Position numbers and translations under genes: made by a program. Under the pieces are notes generated by a model that was given only the letters and a program-made list of their open reading frames with translations, made no database searches and was not told the origin of the DNA. Positions 35,661 through 49,470 of a DNA stretch of 64,000 bases are shown here, one piece after another (position 1 is the stretch's first letter; every line of letters starts with the position of its first letter). The DNA is from Vanilla planifolia (lineage: Eukaryota; Streptophyta; Magnoliopsida; Asparagales; Orchidaceae), in the NCBI GenBank assembly GCA_023846275.1, contig JAIUJO010000960.1, positions 186,001-250,000 of the forward strand, read 5' to 3'.

Positions 35661-37962
35661 AGAGACATGAAGAGATTATGAAGTTTTAAGAAAGAGAGGC
35701 AAAACGTTTGATGAGTGATGAGAAACAAGATAAAACATTATATAGAAGATAGAGAAGTAAGGAGATGTAGATGTGAGATATACGATAAAAATCAAATAGA
35801 GAGAGTTAAAAGGCAAGATAAAGTGGTGAAAAGAGATAGTATGAGAGAGAAACGACATTGAGAGATAGTCGGACAATCAAAGAGAAATAAATATATAAGA
35901 ATATAGAAAGAGACAAAAAAAACTAGAGAGATAAGGAGATAAAGGCAATGGAGATGAGGGATGAGAGAAATTAGGGACAAATCATAAAAAATACAATCAT
36001 GATAGTAAGAGAGGTAGAGAAGAGTACAAAAAAGAGTTGATAGAATTTTTTAGGGAAATAGAAGAATGATGGATAAAGAACTTCAAGAGAGATGAGGAGC
36101 AAGAGATAACAAGAATGGGATTGATGATATTAAAGAGAAAAGTAATAGAAGTATAAACTAGAAGATAATTTAGGGAGATAGTGAATTGAGAATCAATGAG
36201 TGAATGAGATGGTGGTTAAGATGATATACAAAGAGGTGTGGTTAGGGAGAGTGAGAAGTCATCAAGAGAAAGTCAAAGACAAAGAATTAGACTAATACAT
36301 AATCTCAAAAGAGGTAAAAAAACTAATAAATATAGAGAGAGAAGCAATGTATAGAATATATAATAAAAGGTAGAGATAAAGGTTAAAGAGACATGCAAAC
36401 ATTAAAAATTTGATGAGTAAAGAAGTATAAGTAGCGAAAAAGATAAAAAAATGACGAATAATGTAAAGAGGAAGTAGAGCAAGAAAAAAGAGTGATAATG
36501 GAGAAAGATGATAAAGACTGTGAGAAAGAATATAATAAATTGAGACTAGATACATTTAGACAAAATGAGAAGAAACAAATTGAGGAATAGATAAAGAGAT
36601 GTTAAGTCATAGGAACTTAAAGAGAGGAATGGTGTGCAAAATAAGAGAAAAAATAGAGAGAAGTGAGAAATAAGAGAGAGAAAAATGAAATAAAAGATGG
36701 AGTGAAAAGAAATAAAAGAAATGGGTGAGAAAAACTATATTTATAGATATAGATGCACAAATATAAAGATATAAAGAACAAGAAAGAAAAAAGATAAGAG
36801 AGTGAAGGACACAAATAGGTAAATAAGAAACAAAAAAAATATAGATTAGGATATAAATAGAGAAAGATAAAGAGATAAAAATAGAAAAACAAAGGAAAAG
36901 TCCCTCATGGAATAATGATAAGGAAGAGAAGAAAAAAGGAGAACTAATGGGAGTGAATAATGTGAAAGAGAGTTTAATGAAATAAAAAAATGGACAACTT
37001 TTGTGATTGAGTACTAAGAATGGAAGAGTTAATTAAAACTAGAAAGTGCCTTAGAAGTATTAAGAAGGAAGACGTTGAAGAAGGAAAGAAGAGTGAGGAG
37101 AGTTATAAGGTGAGAGAAAAAAAGAGAGAAAGGTATAAGAGGGAAGAAGGAATAGAGGGAAATAAAGTGGCTAAGATTAATAGTGATAGAGATAGATTCT
37201 AAAGAGAAAAGAGAAACAAATAGAGACATAGATGATTCTTGAAGAGCTGAAATGAAAATAAAGAGTGAAGAGCACAAAGTGAAAAGAGAGATTGCATGTG
37301 TAAGAGTGTAAGGGACAAAAAAATATGGAGCATTAATTTGAGAGTGAAGAGAGAAGAAAGTGTGGTTAAGAGAAGTGTTAGAAGAAAAAATACAAAAAGG
37401 CATAATGATAGATAAAATAAGTAGAAGAGAGAAATGACAGACATGGTGAGAAAGTCATCAACAAAGTTGAAGATCAAATAATAGTAGAAAGATTGAAAAA
37501 GATTCCAAAATGTAGATAATTTGTGGAGAGAAAGAGTAAGTTTTAGGAAGGGAGAAGAGGAAGAAGGAAATAAGGAAAAAAAGAGAACAAAATGAGGATG
37601 TAGTGAGAGATAAAGAAAGACAAAGTGCAAGATAAAGAAGAGTGAGAAGAGAAAGTCATAACTATGATTGATGAACAATAAAGAGAAGAATGATAGAATG
37701 AAAATAAGAAGAGCGAGTGAGAGCAAAAGTGAGATTGACAAGATAGAGTGTTTGAGTTGGTAGAGGGCTAATTGGATGATGATAGAGAGATTGAAAAAAG
37801 ACAATGTAATCATAGTGTGATAAGGAAGAGAAAATAGTCAGAGTGAAAAAGATATTGAATCTAGTGAAAAAATGCACAACATAATGAAGAAAAGCGATGG
37901 AAGTGAGAGTTTCAAGAGTGATGGGAGAGAAAATGATGAGTAAAAGAGAGATAGAGATATGG

Positions 37963-40900
37963 GATTTTTATTATAATATTACTTTTTTATTACACATATT
38001 TTCATTTGTAATTAAAAATAATCCAAAATACTCCAATTATTTTAATATATTTAATTATTTAATTTACTCAAGTATTTGGGTTTTATCAGACATATCGATA
38101 TGTATGAGACCTTTTGGTGAAGAATTTTACACTCTTTCTCCTTACTTGGAAGCTATAATTCTTATCTGGTCTAACCCTTTGAATGGTTTGATTTGGCTAT
38201 ATTATTTTACTTAAGATTATACTATTTAAGCTTTAACATATAATTTCTAAAATTTAAAATAATAATTTATTATTATTATGTTTATTTAATTTACTAATTT
38301 GCAAAAAATTAGAGTAGAGTCTAATTCAGATTAAACCAATGTCATTGGACTCCTCTCTAAAGCTATATCTTATTGAAATATCTTTTTGAGAAATGTTAAT
38401 TTGTACTAGATTTCATAATGATAGAAGTTATCCTTAATCTCTTTCATATCTTGGTAAGCTACTTTATTATACTATTTATCTTATTTGTTCAAACTATTTT
38501 CTTAGATTTGGTTATATTTCTATGTAAATTTACTTCTCATTTGACCTTTCCATTGCTTTTAATTAGTACAAATGTAACAATTTATTATTATATAAGGTTA
38601 TTTACTTTGTCCACATGTGGTAATTCCAAGTGAGGTCAAATTAAGAAATAACCACAATTATCGTACATTTCTTAACGAGCATTTTCTAATTAAATATTCA
38701 TTTTTCTATGTTTTATTTTGCAATTTTTGTTTCATAATTGTCGAATTATTTTGATTAGTATAGGATTTGACGATTGATAATATTATACTCGATCCTCTCG
38801 TTAGCCAGAAGAGAAACCTTTCTATAAAATTTAACACAATTCTTAAGTTTTTGTCTGATTTGTTTATTTTAATCTATCTCAATTAATCTTATTTAAGATT
38901 CAATATATGCTTAATAATAGAAAAATAAATATTTTTACCTTTTTTTGTTTTCTTTGGTGATTCAAAGTAATTCCAAATGTTGTTCAAATAAGATGTAATA
39001 AATCTCATTCCATTTGTCTCAATAATCTTTAACCAATTAAATACTTATTTTTAATTTTTTATACTTTTATTTTCTATGGATCTAGCTTATTTTATGAGGC
39101 CTTTTTATTTGAATCCCATTTCATAATCGAAGTTGTTAAACTGGATTTCCTTAGTATTTTGGGATGCAACTTTCTCATTTAATTTATTTGATTTTGTTAA
39201 CTCTAAATCTCCTCTTGTATGTCCCTTGGATTCTATTATTGGTTTATATTGTACTTTTTTAATTAATGTCACCTTATCATTGGTATATACCATGATGAAA
39301 AAAATATCATTTCACTCGACATTATGAGCTCAATACTATTAATTATCTCACTATTATTTGTAAATTATTTTTTTGAGGGTTTTAGGCATGCTTTACAAGA
39401 TATTTTTATTTGTATCTTATTTGAGAAAAGAGAATGTTATGCCCAATCTCCATAGAATCCAGGAATGCAAGTTCTCGTACAATTTATTTAATTTATTTAA
39501 AGTATTTTCATTGATCTGGTTATATTACTTAAAAATTAAAATTCTTCTCACATGACATTGACAATTCTTTGATTAGATTATATTTTAATTTTTAATTGAT
39601 ATCGTTTCAACTTTCAATATCAAAGAGGTTGCTCTTGAAGTCCTAATTATCAAGGAATTAAAATTTCCCATAAAATTAAACTTATTTCTTAAAAAGTTTC
39701 ACCTTGACTTGGTTAGATTACTTTATTTCAATTTGTCTTATTTTAGCTTTTGCATATATTTACTGTAATAAAATGATAGTTTATTATTAATTTAAGTTAT
39801 TTACTTTTGTGATTTGTTCAAACTTGGTCCAATCAAGATGATACAAATGTCATTCCACTCACAATTATTTTTTTAAAGTATTTAAATTTTTGTGGGTTTT
39901 CTTGTCTTCTATGACTTTTTTATTCATACTTCATTTTAATAATTGTTGTATTTACACTCAATCTCCCAATAATCTTAGATTAAAATTTTCCTATATCACT
40001 TGTCTCATTTCTACAAATTTTTTGCTTTGAATTATTTTTGTTGCTATGTAACTCTAAATTTTTCTTATATGACCTTAAGAACATCTCAATTTTGTCATGT
40101 TACATTTCTTCAATATTTATTTTAAAATGTATTTTTCAAGGTTTTTTTGCATGCTTTATGAAATATTGTATTTCATACATGATTTTGTGATATAGAATGT
40201 TATATCTGATCTCGTTAGTGTGTTAGAATGTAACTTTTTTGCATGATTTATCTAATTTCTTCAAGGTTTTAACTTAGATTGGGTCACATTTCGTTGTAAA
40301 TATAAATCTCCTCTCATAGATACTTTCCATCACTTCAAATGTTTCCTTTTAATTTAATTATATTTTAATATAAGTATAAATCTCACTTCATGTTGCCCTT
40401 ATGTTTGTTCTACTTTCTTTATTATATTAATTTCATTTATTTAATTTAACATTATTATATATTTATATAATATTAAAATAATAATAAAATTTATTTAAGG
40501 TTATTCAAAGTTGTAATTATAAGTAATTTAAAATAAGATCTGATTGAGACTTAATAAATGTCATTGGACTCAACTGATCAACCGTTATTCAAAAAAAATA
40601 TTCATTTATAAATTTTTAAATATTTGATTTTCTAAGGCTTTGATAAGCTTATAGTAATTTTAATATATTATTTAATTTTAGTATATTACTTTGAAACTCT
40701 TATTCTCTTGTCATTTGGCCTTTAAATCTCTTCAGCTATGTCATATGACATTCCTTTAATTTATATAACTTTTTCCTTACTATACATTTGCTTAATGACT
40801 AACAAATTATCTATTATATTGTTCATTTTTATTATTTTTTTAAAATATTTATTATTCTAGAATTTTATCAAGCTTTATGAGAAGTTTCGATTCTGTTGCA

Positions 40901-42630
40901 ATTTGATGTGATGCTATTACACTTTATTTCTTTAGTATATAGAAACACATTTGCTAAATTATTTATTTTAATTCTTTAAATTTTTTTCTTTGATTTTGTT
41001 ATATTCCTATGTAGCCATACATCACAAGTCATGTGACCATTATATCATTTTTATTTGATTATATTATATTGCTTTTATTTTGCTTATTTTAGTTTTCATA
41101 TACATTTACATATTATTAAAAAATAAGTTTATTTTTGTTTATGTTTATTTTCTTTGTTACTTCATACTAGTTCCAAACGAAGTCTGATAAAAAAAATTAA
41201 TGACATTTGAATATTTAATAAGAACACTATGTAATTAAATAGTTATTTTTTTATTATTTTTGTTATAATGTTATTTAATTCTAAAACTCATCTTGTGTGA
41301 CCTTTGCATCACTTTGATTTTATGATATTGCATAAATTTATTTCATTTTGGCTTTAACATATTTCTTCCTAATATTTAAATAGTAATATATTATCATTAA
41401 TATTTATTTACTTTTCTAATTGCTGGTAATTCTATAAAAAGTCTCGACGAGCTACACAAAATTATTTATTCACTTTTTATATTTTAAAATATTACATTTT
41501 TATTTCTTTGGCATATTTTACAAAACATTTTAATTTGAAATTGATTTAATTATCAAGGGTGTTATTCTCGATCTCATTAGTTTCTTAGAAAAAAACATTC
41601 TAGTATAATTTATCTCAAATTTTGAAATTATTTTCATTGATTTGGTTGCATTACAATGTTATTTAAAATCTAGATTTATGTGACATTTACATCACAATGA
41701 TTTGCTTTTATAGAATTACTTCATTATATGACATTATTATTAGTATATATTTTCTTAAAAATAAAATAATAATTTAATGTGATTTATCCTAATTAACTTC
41801 TATATTTCATAATAACTCCAAAAGAGGTTTCATTATTCTGTTTTTAAAAATTTTATTTTAGAAGGTTTTGGAATGCTTAACAATATTTTTTTGTACTTGA
41901 TTTCATGATCAAATTTTGTTATATAATTTTGTAACACTAAATCTTCTGTTGTGTTACCGTTACATCACTTTCATTTAGTTAGGTTAATTTCTATGGTTTA
42001 TCTTATTTGAATAATAACATTTATTCACCTAACTTAAAAATAATAATTTATTAGTATTTATTCTTATTTAGTTTTGTAAGTCATAGAAATTCCAAACGAA
42101 ATTCAATAGACATGAAATAAAAATCATTAGACACGTATAAATGAGCCCAAACCTATTAAAAATTATTTATTATGTTTATTTAGTTTATGATTTGGGTAAT
42201 CTATACATGAAATTGCTATTTGTTCTTGAATTTTGAAATAAGAAAGTTATTATCGATCTCAATAGTACCTTTCACTTCAATTTTTTTTTCAATCTATGTC
42301 GTCTTTTCAAGTATCTTTCATTGATTTTCTTACATCAGTTCAAATTATAAAATTAAATTTTAATATATATATATACATATATATATATATATTAAGCTAA
42401 TATTAAATTAATAATTTATTACAATTTGTGCATATTTAATTTTTTAAATCGTAATGTTCCAAAAAGATCTAATAGAAACAAACAAACATTTTGTTGGACT
42501 GTTCTGTGTATGTCGTATCAAATTAAAACTTTTTTAAAATGTTTTTCCATTTTGTGATGCTATATAAGAAATTTTAACTTATACCTAGTTTTATAATGAA
42601 GAATTTTACACTCAATCTCTATAAATATAT
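37963..42630 (-). repeat. About 410-bp satellite, reverse-oriented segment
   Basis: The + strand carries reverse complements of the satellite landmarks seen further on, for example aatgtcattggactc at 38339 and 40559, gtgaggtcaaatt at 38629, and repeated tttggttatatt / ctcatgtgacc-like words. Units are strongly diverged and of unequal length; about eleven fit in the segment. Open frames of 60-105 codons here have no motifs and are shadows of the repeat. No other feature was found. Confidence 0.75.
42363..42392. repeat. (TA)n microsatellite
   Basis: Nearly pure TA alternation (one TACA interruption) within the reverse satellite segment. Confidence 0.9.
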
Positions 42631-43654
42631 ATTTACAATGGTAAAATAAAATATATATTTAAAAAGAATTGGTTGAGTATATCTATTGGCATTTTTTTAA
42701 TCTTGATTATAGCTTATTTACAATTACTTCAAATTACCAAATTAAATGAACAAAAAATTAAATTCATGATTTTAATATTAAGAAAATATGTGGGAAAGTT
42801 GAAAAACGTAAATAACAAAAATTACATGCAACAAAATCAAATCGTTATAAAGGTTAAATGAGTGGGGATCTAGAGTAAATATATATCCAAATAAGAGTGA
42901 AACTTTTGAAGAAATGAGAAAATTTGTACAAAAAAGATGCATTCTTAATTTTTAATGAGATTGTGTGTAACATCTTTGATAATTAAACCCAATAAAATTG
43001 AAATTTATTGTAAAATGATCCAAAGCCCTAGTAATAAAAAATTAAGAAAGATTAGAAAATCAATATTTACTCAAGCATAGGTTATCGAGTCAACTTTAAT
43101 AATATTTGTTTCTTATAGATTAGAACGCAAATGAAGTTACCATGAATTATAATTAGATAACAGTAAATAATAATAAATTATTATATTAATATTAAGTAAG
43201 CAAAAGTAAAATTAAAAAAAATATAAATTGAAGAAAATCAAAATAATAAAAATTAAAGGATGCAAAGGCTACACAAGTGGAGATTTAGAGTTACCTAGTA
43301 ATGCAACCAAACTAACAAAAAATAATGGAAAAAATAAGATAAATTGTACATGTAGTGCATTCAAAGATGTTATTGAGATCAATTGTGACATCTTCAATCT
43401 ATGTGTTTTTTATGAATCAAAATATCTCATAACATTTGAGAGAACCATAGAAGTAAATTAATTAAAAATATATAAATGAATGTTTTGTTTGATAGTGCTC
43501 ATCGAAACGAGTCGAACAATGTCACTTTCATTTAGATTGAACATTGTTGTCAATTTTTGTTAATTAGAAACTTAAACAAACATAAATAAGATTTGTTTTT
43601 AATTTTTTGTTAAGTAATTATATATTGAAGTTGAATTGAAATAAATTAAAAAAT

Positions 43655-43730
43655 GTAGTATAACCAAATCAATATCATGTAAGGGTCATATAACAGTAGA
43701 TTTGGAGTTACATTGTAATATAACAAAATA
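43655..43730. repeat. Example of the 60-bp internal duplication in the satellite unit
   Basis: gtagtataaccaaatc at 43655 and gtaatataacaaaata at 43715 are related words 60 bp apart. The same pair recurs in many other units, so the 410-bp monomer itself arose partly by internal duplication. Confidence 0.65.
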
Positions 43731-46700
43731 AAAGCAAAAAAATTTAAAGAAACGAGAGAGTGGGGAAAAATTTTGTTCGACGATGTTTAGAAGATCGAGC
43801 ATAACATTCTTGACCACTAAATATGGCATGATTTGAAATGCACTATACAATATGTACATGACATAAAAAAAATATTTAATTAGATTGATCTCATCAAAAC
43901 AAGTCAAACAATGTTTGTTTCCTCTTGGTCCAAGCTTGTTCGAAATTATTGTAAGTTAAATGTATAAATAAGAATAAATAATAACAAAATACTATATGAA
44001 CATTAAGTGAATATTCATTAAAGCAAACATTTGATAAGTTAAGGTGGTGTAATACAACAAAATTAAAGTTATGTAATGGACGCATGATATGACATTTAGA
44101 GTTGCATTGTAATATAAAGAAAACGAAAGAAAATTTTTTTATAGAAATCAAATAAATTGTAAGAGAATAATGCATTCTATGATGCTAAGGAGATTGAGCA
44201 TGACATTATGTGATACGAAAGAGGCATTGCCCAATACAATGTGCAAAAATCTTGCAAAGTAAATTATTTGTAAATATTCAAATGTATATTTAATTGAATA
44301 AAGCTCCTTGAGATGATTCCATCGACATTTTGTTCACCTTAAATAGAACTCAATTATAAATATGGTGACTTAATAAAGTAAATAAGCATAAATAATAATA
44401 AATTATTTTTTCGTTATTAAATGATCGCATGATAAAGATAAGATTAAGTAAATTTAATTCATATGATAAGGATAGCAAAAATTATAAAAATGAAGAAATA
44501 AGATAAATTTTTTAAGAAAGCTACATACAAAGATCATAACAGAATTGAGTATAACATCCTCAATTTATCATATCAAGCACAAATAAAAATATCCCATTAA
44601 CATTGCCAAAATCATAGAAAAAAAATATGACTCATAGATCATCAAATGAGGTAAAAATAAAACGATTTCATAAAACATGCAAAAATTCTAATAAAAATAT
44701 TCAAAAATACAAAATGAATATTTAATTCAATAGAGCTTTCAAGTATAGTCCAACAACTTTTATTCCATCTTGATTTGTCCTTATTAAGAGGTACTACAAA
44801 TTAAAAGAAAAATGTAGTAATAATAATAAATTATTATTTTAATTTTAAGTAAACATATGTTAAAATTGAAATGAGATAAATTGAAGCAAAGTAATATGAC
44901 CAAATGAAAGACATTAATGATCACATGATAAGAGATTTAGAACTAGCTAAATATATAATCATATGAGAATGAAAATAATAAAAATAAATATTTAACTATA
45001 TAGATCTCATAGAGATGAGTCCAATAATGTTTATTTTAAGAAGACCAGAACTCGTTTAGATTTATAATTAGTTGTAAATATTGATAACCACAAGTAATCA
45101 TAAATTATTATTTTAATATTAAGTAAAAATTTTAGAGAGCTTATATGAAAGAACTTCATGTAATGTATATACCTAAATAAAAGTGATGTAAATGTCACAT
45201 TAGAGGAAATTGGAAGTTACATGTTAATAAAGAAAAATGATGGTGAAACTTTTTACAAAATGAGATAAATTATATAAGAAAGTTTTTCATTCGAAGTTAC
45301 AAAGGATATAGAGTCTAACATCCTCAACTATCAAGCTAGAGAAAAATCAAAACGAATCGTAAAAATGCAAAATATAAGAAACAATTTATAAATTTTAAAA
45401 ATTTGAACATGATTTGACACAACTGGTCGAGATGAGACCAATGGTATTTCATATACTTTGATTAGACTTGGATTTGTGTTATTAACAACTACAAAGTAAG
45501 TAAAAATAAACTATTATTTTTTGTATTTTTAAATGTGAAGTAAAAATATAATAAAGGTAAAATTAAATAAACTGAGGCAATATAATATATGTAAATCAAT
45601 GCCAATTTAAAAGCCAAATGAGGGGATATTTTAGAGTTATATAATAGTATAACCTTGAAGAAATTAGGTAAATTTTAGTGGAAACCTACATTCAGAGATA
45701 TAGACATGATCAAGTTTAACATGCTTGATTAAGCGTGTTGAGATGAGTACAATAATATTTGTTTTGTACCTATTGGATATTAATTTTCAATTACTCTAAA
45801 TTACAAAAAACAATAAGTTTAAATAATAAAAAATATTATCTTGTTGAAAAGGAAATGCATAGTAAAAAGAAAATAAGGGAAATTGATGTAATGAAATATA
45901 TCCAAATCAAAATGATGAGTTCACATAATAAGTGAGATATGGTAACATTAAAAGTAAAACAAATCAAAGTGATAAATATTAAAAAATAGGGTAAATAATG
46001 TGGTAATATTGCCATATAAAATACTAATGGGGTTGACTATTGCTCATAAAACATTAAAATAGGTATGAATCTAAATGTTTCATAACACATGTCAAAATTC
46101 TAGAAAACAAATATTCAAAAATATAAAATAAATATTTAATTAATTAGAGCTTGTCGAGAGAAGTCCAACAATATTTATTCCATCTTGATTTGTTCTTGTT
46201 AAGACGTGCTACAAATTACAAAAATAATTAAGTTATAATAATAATAAATTATTATTTTTAATTTCAAGTAAACTTATGTTAAAGTTGAATAGACATATAT
46301 TACGGTAATGTGATATAACCAATAGGATGACATGTAATGGTCACTTGAAAAGAGATTTAGAATTAGTTATAAATATAAATAAGTGATGTTTGTTCATCTA
46401 GATCAAAACTCATTTGTAATTATTATGAATTGCCAAAATAGATAAAATTAAAATCATGTGAACATCACAAGAGAGTAGATTTAGAGTTACATGGTTATAT
46501 ATCAAAATCAAAATGAAGCTTTGAAGATGTGAGATAAATTATGCAAGAAAGTTGCATTTCAAGATACCCAAGCGATAAAGTGTAAGATTGTAATCATCAA
46601 ATTAGTTATTAATTAAGAGTTATTCCTAAAGTATGCCAATACTTAAAAACATATTTAAAATATAAAATTCAACATTTATTTCATAGAGTTAGATGAGGTG

Positions 46701-49450
46701 AATGCAAAGATGTTTGTTTTCTCTCCAACAAACCTCATTTGTAATTACAACAAATTACCAAAGAAGAGAAGAATTAATGATTAAAAATATTATTTTAATA
46801 TAACTTAAAAATATATCAAAGATGAAGGAGATAAATTGAAGTAATGTATCATAATGAAATCAATGTGATGTGTAGCCACACAAGAAGAGAATTAGAGTTT
46901 CATTGGAACATAACAATGATTAAGTCAAATATTTGATGTAATAAGATAAATTGTGTGTAAAACATGCATCCAACATGCTAAAGAGATTCAGTGTAACATC
47001 CTAGATCATTGAATTAAGTACAAGTTGACAGTTTTGGTAAAGTGTACCTAAATTTTAGAAAATAAACTTTTTAAAAATAAAAAAAGAAACTTTAAAATGC
47101 ATAAAAATTATTCAAATTAGTCCAAAGATGTTTGTTTTGTCAAATCAGTCCCCACTAGGAATTACAATTAATTAACAAGGTAAAAAAGCATAAATATTAA
47201 AATAATATTATTTTAATATTAAGTGAACATATATTAAGGCTAAAATATTGTAAGTTGAAGAATTATAAATTATTTGAGGGAAAGAGAAAAATTATATGGT
47301 AATGTTTCATTTAAAGATTTTAAAGTGACAAGTGAAACTTCCTCGATAATCAATTAATGTCTCTTTTGAAATATCTCGCAAAGATGCCAAAATTCAAAAA
47401 ATTAAAATATTTTAAAAATATAGAAATAATTATTTAGTTGGATAGGGCACATTGTGAGACCCAAAGTATGTTTGTTTTCTCTTAATTAGTGATAATTTAT
47501 AATAATTACAAATTAAAATTTTAATAAGCTAAAATAATAAGAAATTATTATTTTATTATCAAACAGATGTATATTAAAAAAAAATATGATAAATTAAATA
47601 ATTGTTCTATAACTAAATCAAAGGAATCTAGACATTATAGGAGAGGAGATTTAGAGTTACATTGCTGTGTAACCAAACAAAAAAAAGATTTGAATAAGTA
47701 AAATAAATTGCACATAAAAGTTGCATTCCAAGAGAATTAAGATGTCAACTATAACATCCTTAATTTGAAACAAATTATGAAATAAAATGACTCATAAAAA
47801 TTGAAAAATTTAAAAACATAAAATTTATTTTTTATTTGATAGAGCTCATTGAGACAAATTCAATGATGTTTTTTTTTGTATTTCCATCAAACCACATTTG
47901 CAATTGCTACAAATCGCCAAAGTAAATATGAATGAATAATAAATAATTATTATTTTAAAGGAAATTGAAAATATATTGAAGATAAAATGAGATAAAATGA
48001 AACAATATAATATAACATTTTCAAAGCGTCATAAAGGTCACATAAGAAGATTATTTGGGTTTCATTGTAGTTTAATAAACTTTAAGCAAAAAATTTGAAG
48101 AAATGAGATAAATTATGTTATAAACTGCCATTCCATGATACCAAAGATATTGACCATGACATCTTTCATCATTAAATCAATAAAAGTCAACATATTTGAT
48201 TTAGCATAAAAAAATCTTAGAAAATAAAATATTTATAAAAATATAGAAAAGAATCCTTGATTAGAATAGAGATTTTATAGGTAAGTCTAACGATATTTAT
48301 TTTGATAGTTCAAATCTCATTAGGAATTAACTAAACTTATCAATGTAAGGGTTATTAAAATACTAAAAAAAGTTTATTTAAATATTAAGTAAATATATGT
48401 TAAAGCTAAAAAGTGCTTATTTGAAAAATTATAACAAAAACTAAATTAAAGTGATATAAAGATCCCATGAGTGATTTAGATTTATATAGTAATATAAGTT
48501 TACCAAAATGAAGCATTTAAAGAAAAGAGATAAATTATATGATAATTTTCCTTTTGATGGTATTAAGATGAGCGTGTTTAAGATAAACATATTAAAATGT
48601 TTCATAAAGCATGCTAGGATTCTAGAAAATAAAATATGTTTAAAATATATAAACAAATATTTAATAGAATAAAGCTAGTTAAGATGAGTCCAAGGATAGT
48701 TGATTCATCTCAAATGAAGGTCATCTGGAATAACTACAAATTACCAAGTTACATGAGCATAAATATTCTTAAATTATCATTGCATTATTATGCAAGTATA
48801 TATGAAATTTGAAATGACATAAATATATGTAATATAATATAACCAAATAAGACTAATGTAATGGTAAAAAAAGAGGAGAATTTTAGTTTCACTATTTTTT
48901 AATGATATCTAGGTGAAGGATTTCAAGAAATGGTGTAAATTATATGACAAAGTTGAATTCCAAGTACTAAGTAGATCCACTATAACTTCCTTAATCATGA
49001 AATAAAGTATAAATAAAAAAATTTCATAATGCAATCCGACATCCCAAAAAGTTAAAGATTGAAAATATAAAAACTCATTTTTAATTAAAAAAATCTCATT
49101 GGCCTGGTTCCAACAATGCTTATTTAATCTAATAATTCCCCACTAGAAATTCATGAATTTTAGCAAATTAAATATTAAAAAATAGCATTGAATTATTATT
49201 TTCATATTAAATAATTATATATTAATGATGAGATTCGAGAAATTATAAAATGTAGTGTATCAAAAGCTATCTAATTTAAATATCATAAAAAAGAAGATTT
49301 AGTTTTACAATAATATAACAAAAAAAAAGGGAATTGAAGAAAAGAGGTCAATTGGATAAGAAAGTTCCACTGTAGAATACTGAGCAGATTGAGTGTTATG
49401 TTCTCAAACATTAAAAAATATGAAATAACAAATCTCATAAAATACACAAA

Positions 49451-49470
49451 AATAATATATATATATATAT
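49451..49470. repeat. Short (TA)n run
   Basis: About 20 bp of pure TA alternation inside a satellite unit. Confidence 0.85.

Larger units (their letters stand above)
33896..37962 (-). repeat. Macro-repeat copy C: purine-rich block with internal duplication and truncated end
   Basis: Landmarks before about 34.8 kb lie about 5.60-5.63 kb from their copy B partners, whereas those after about 34.85 kb lie about 6.44-6.50 kb away. This implies about 0.82-0.86 kb of duplicated sequence. The block stops at about 37962, where purine bias ends within a few bases. Judged by the copy B landmark near 31220 (matched near 37680), several hundred bases of the 3' part are missing. Open frames on - up to 204 codons are Leu/Ser/Phe-rich repeat translation. 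Confidence 0.85.

Noticed and set aside
22242..37813. Long - strand open frames up to 216 codons, Leu/Ser/Phe-rich, resembling membrane proteins
   Set aside because: They translate polypyrimidine strands, which rarely contain TAA, TAG or TGA. They overlap each other in different frames, and the landmark-aligned copies A, B and C do not keep the same frame.
43228..43461. Lys-rich 77-codon + strand open frame with a varied sequence
   Set aside because: It covers satellite landmarks (gatttagagttac, gatcaattgtgacatc) in one unit. Neighbouring units have stops in the same frame, so it is a chance opening.
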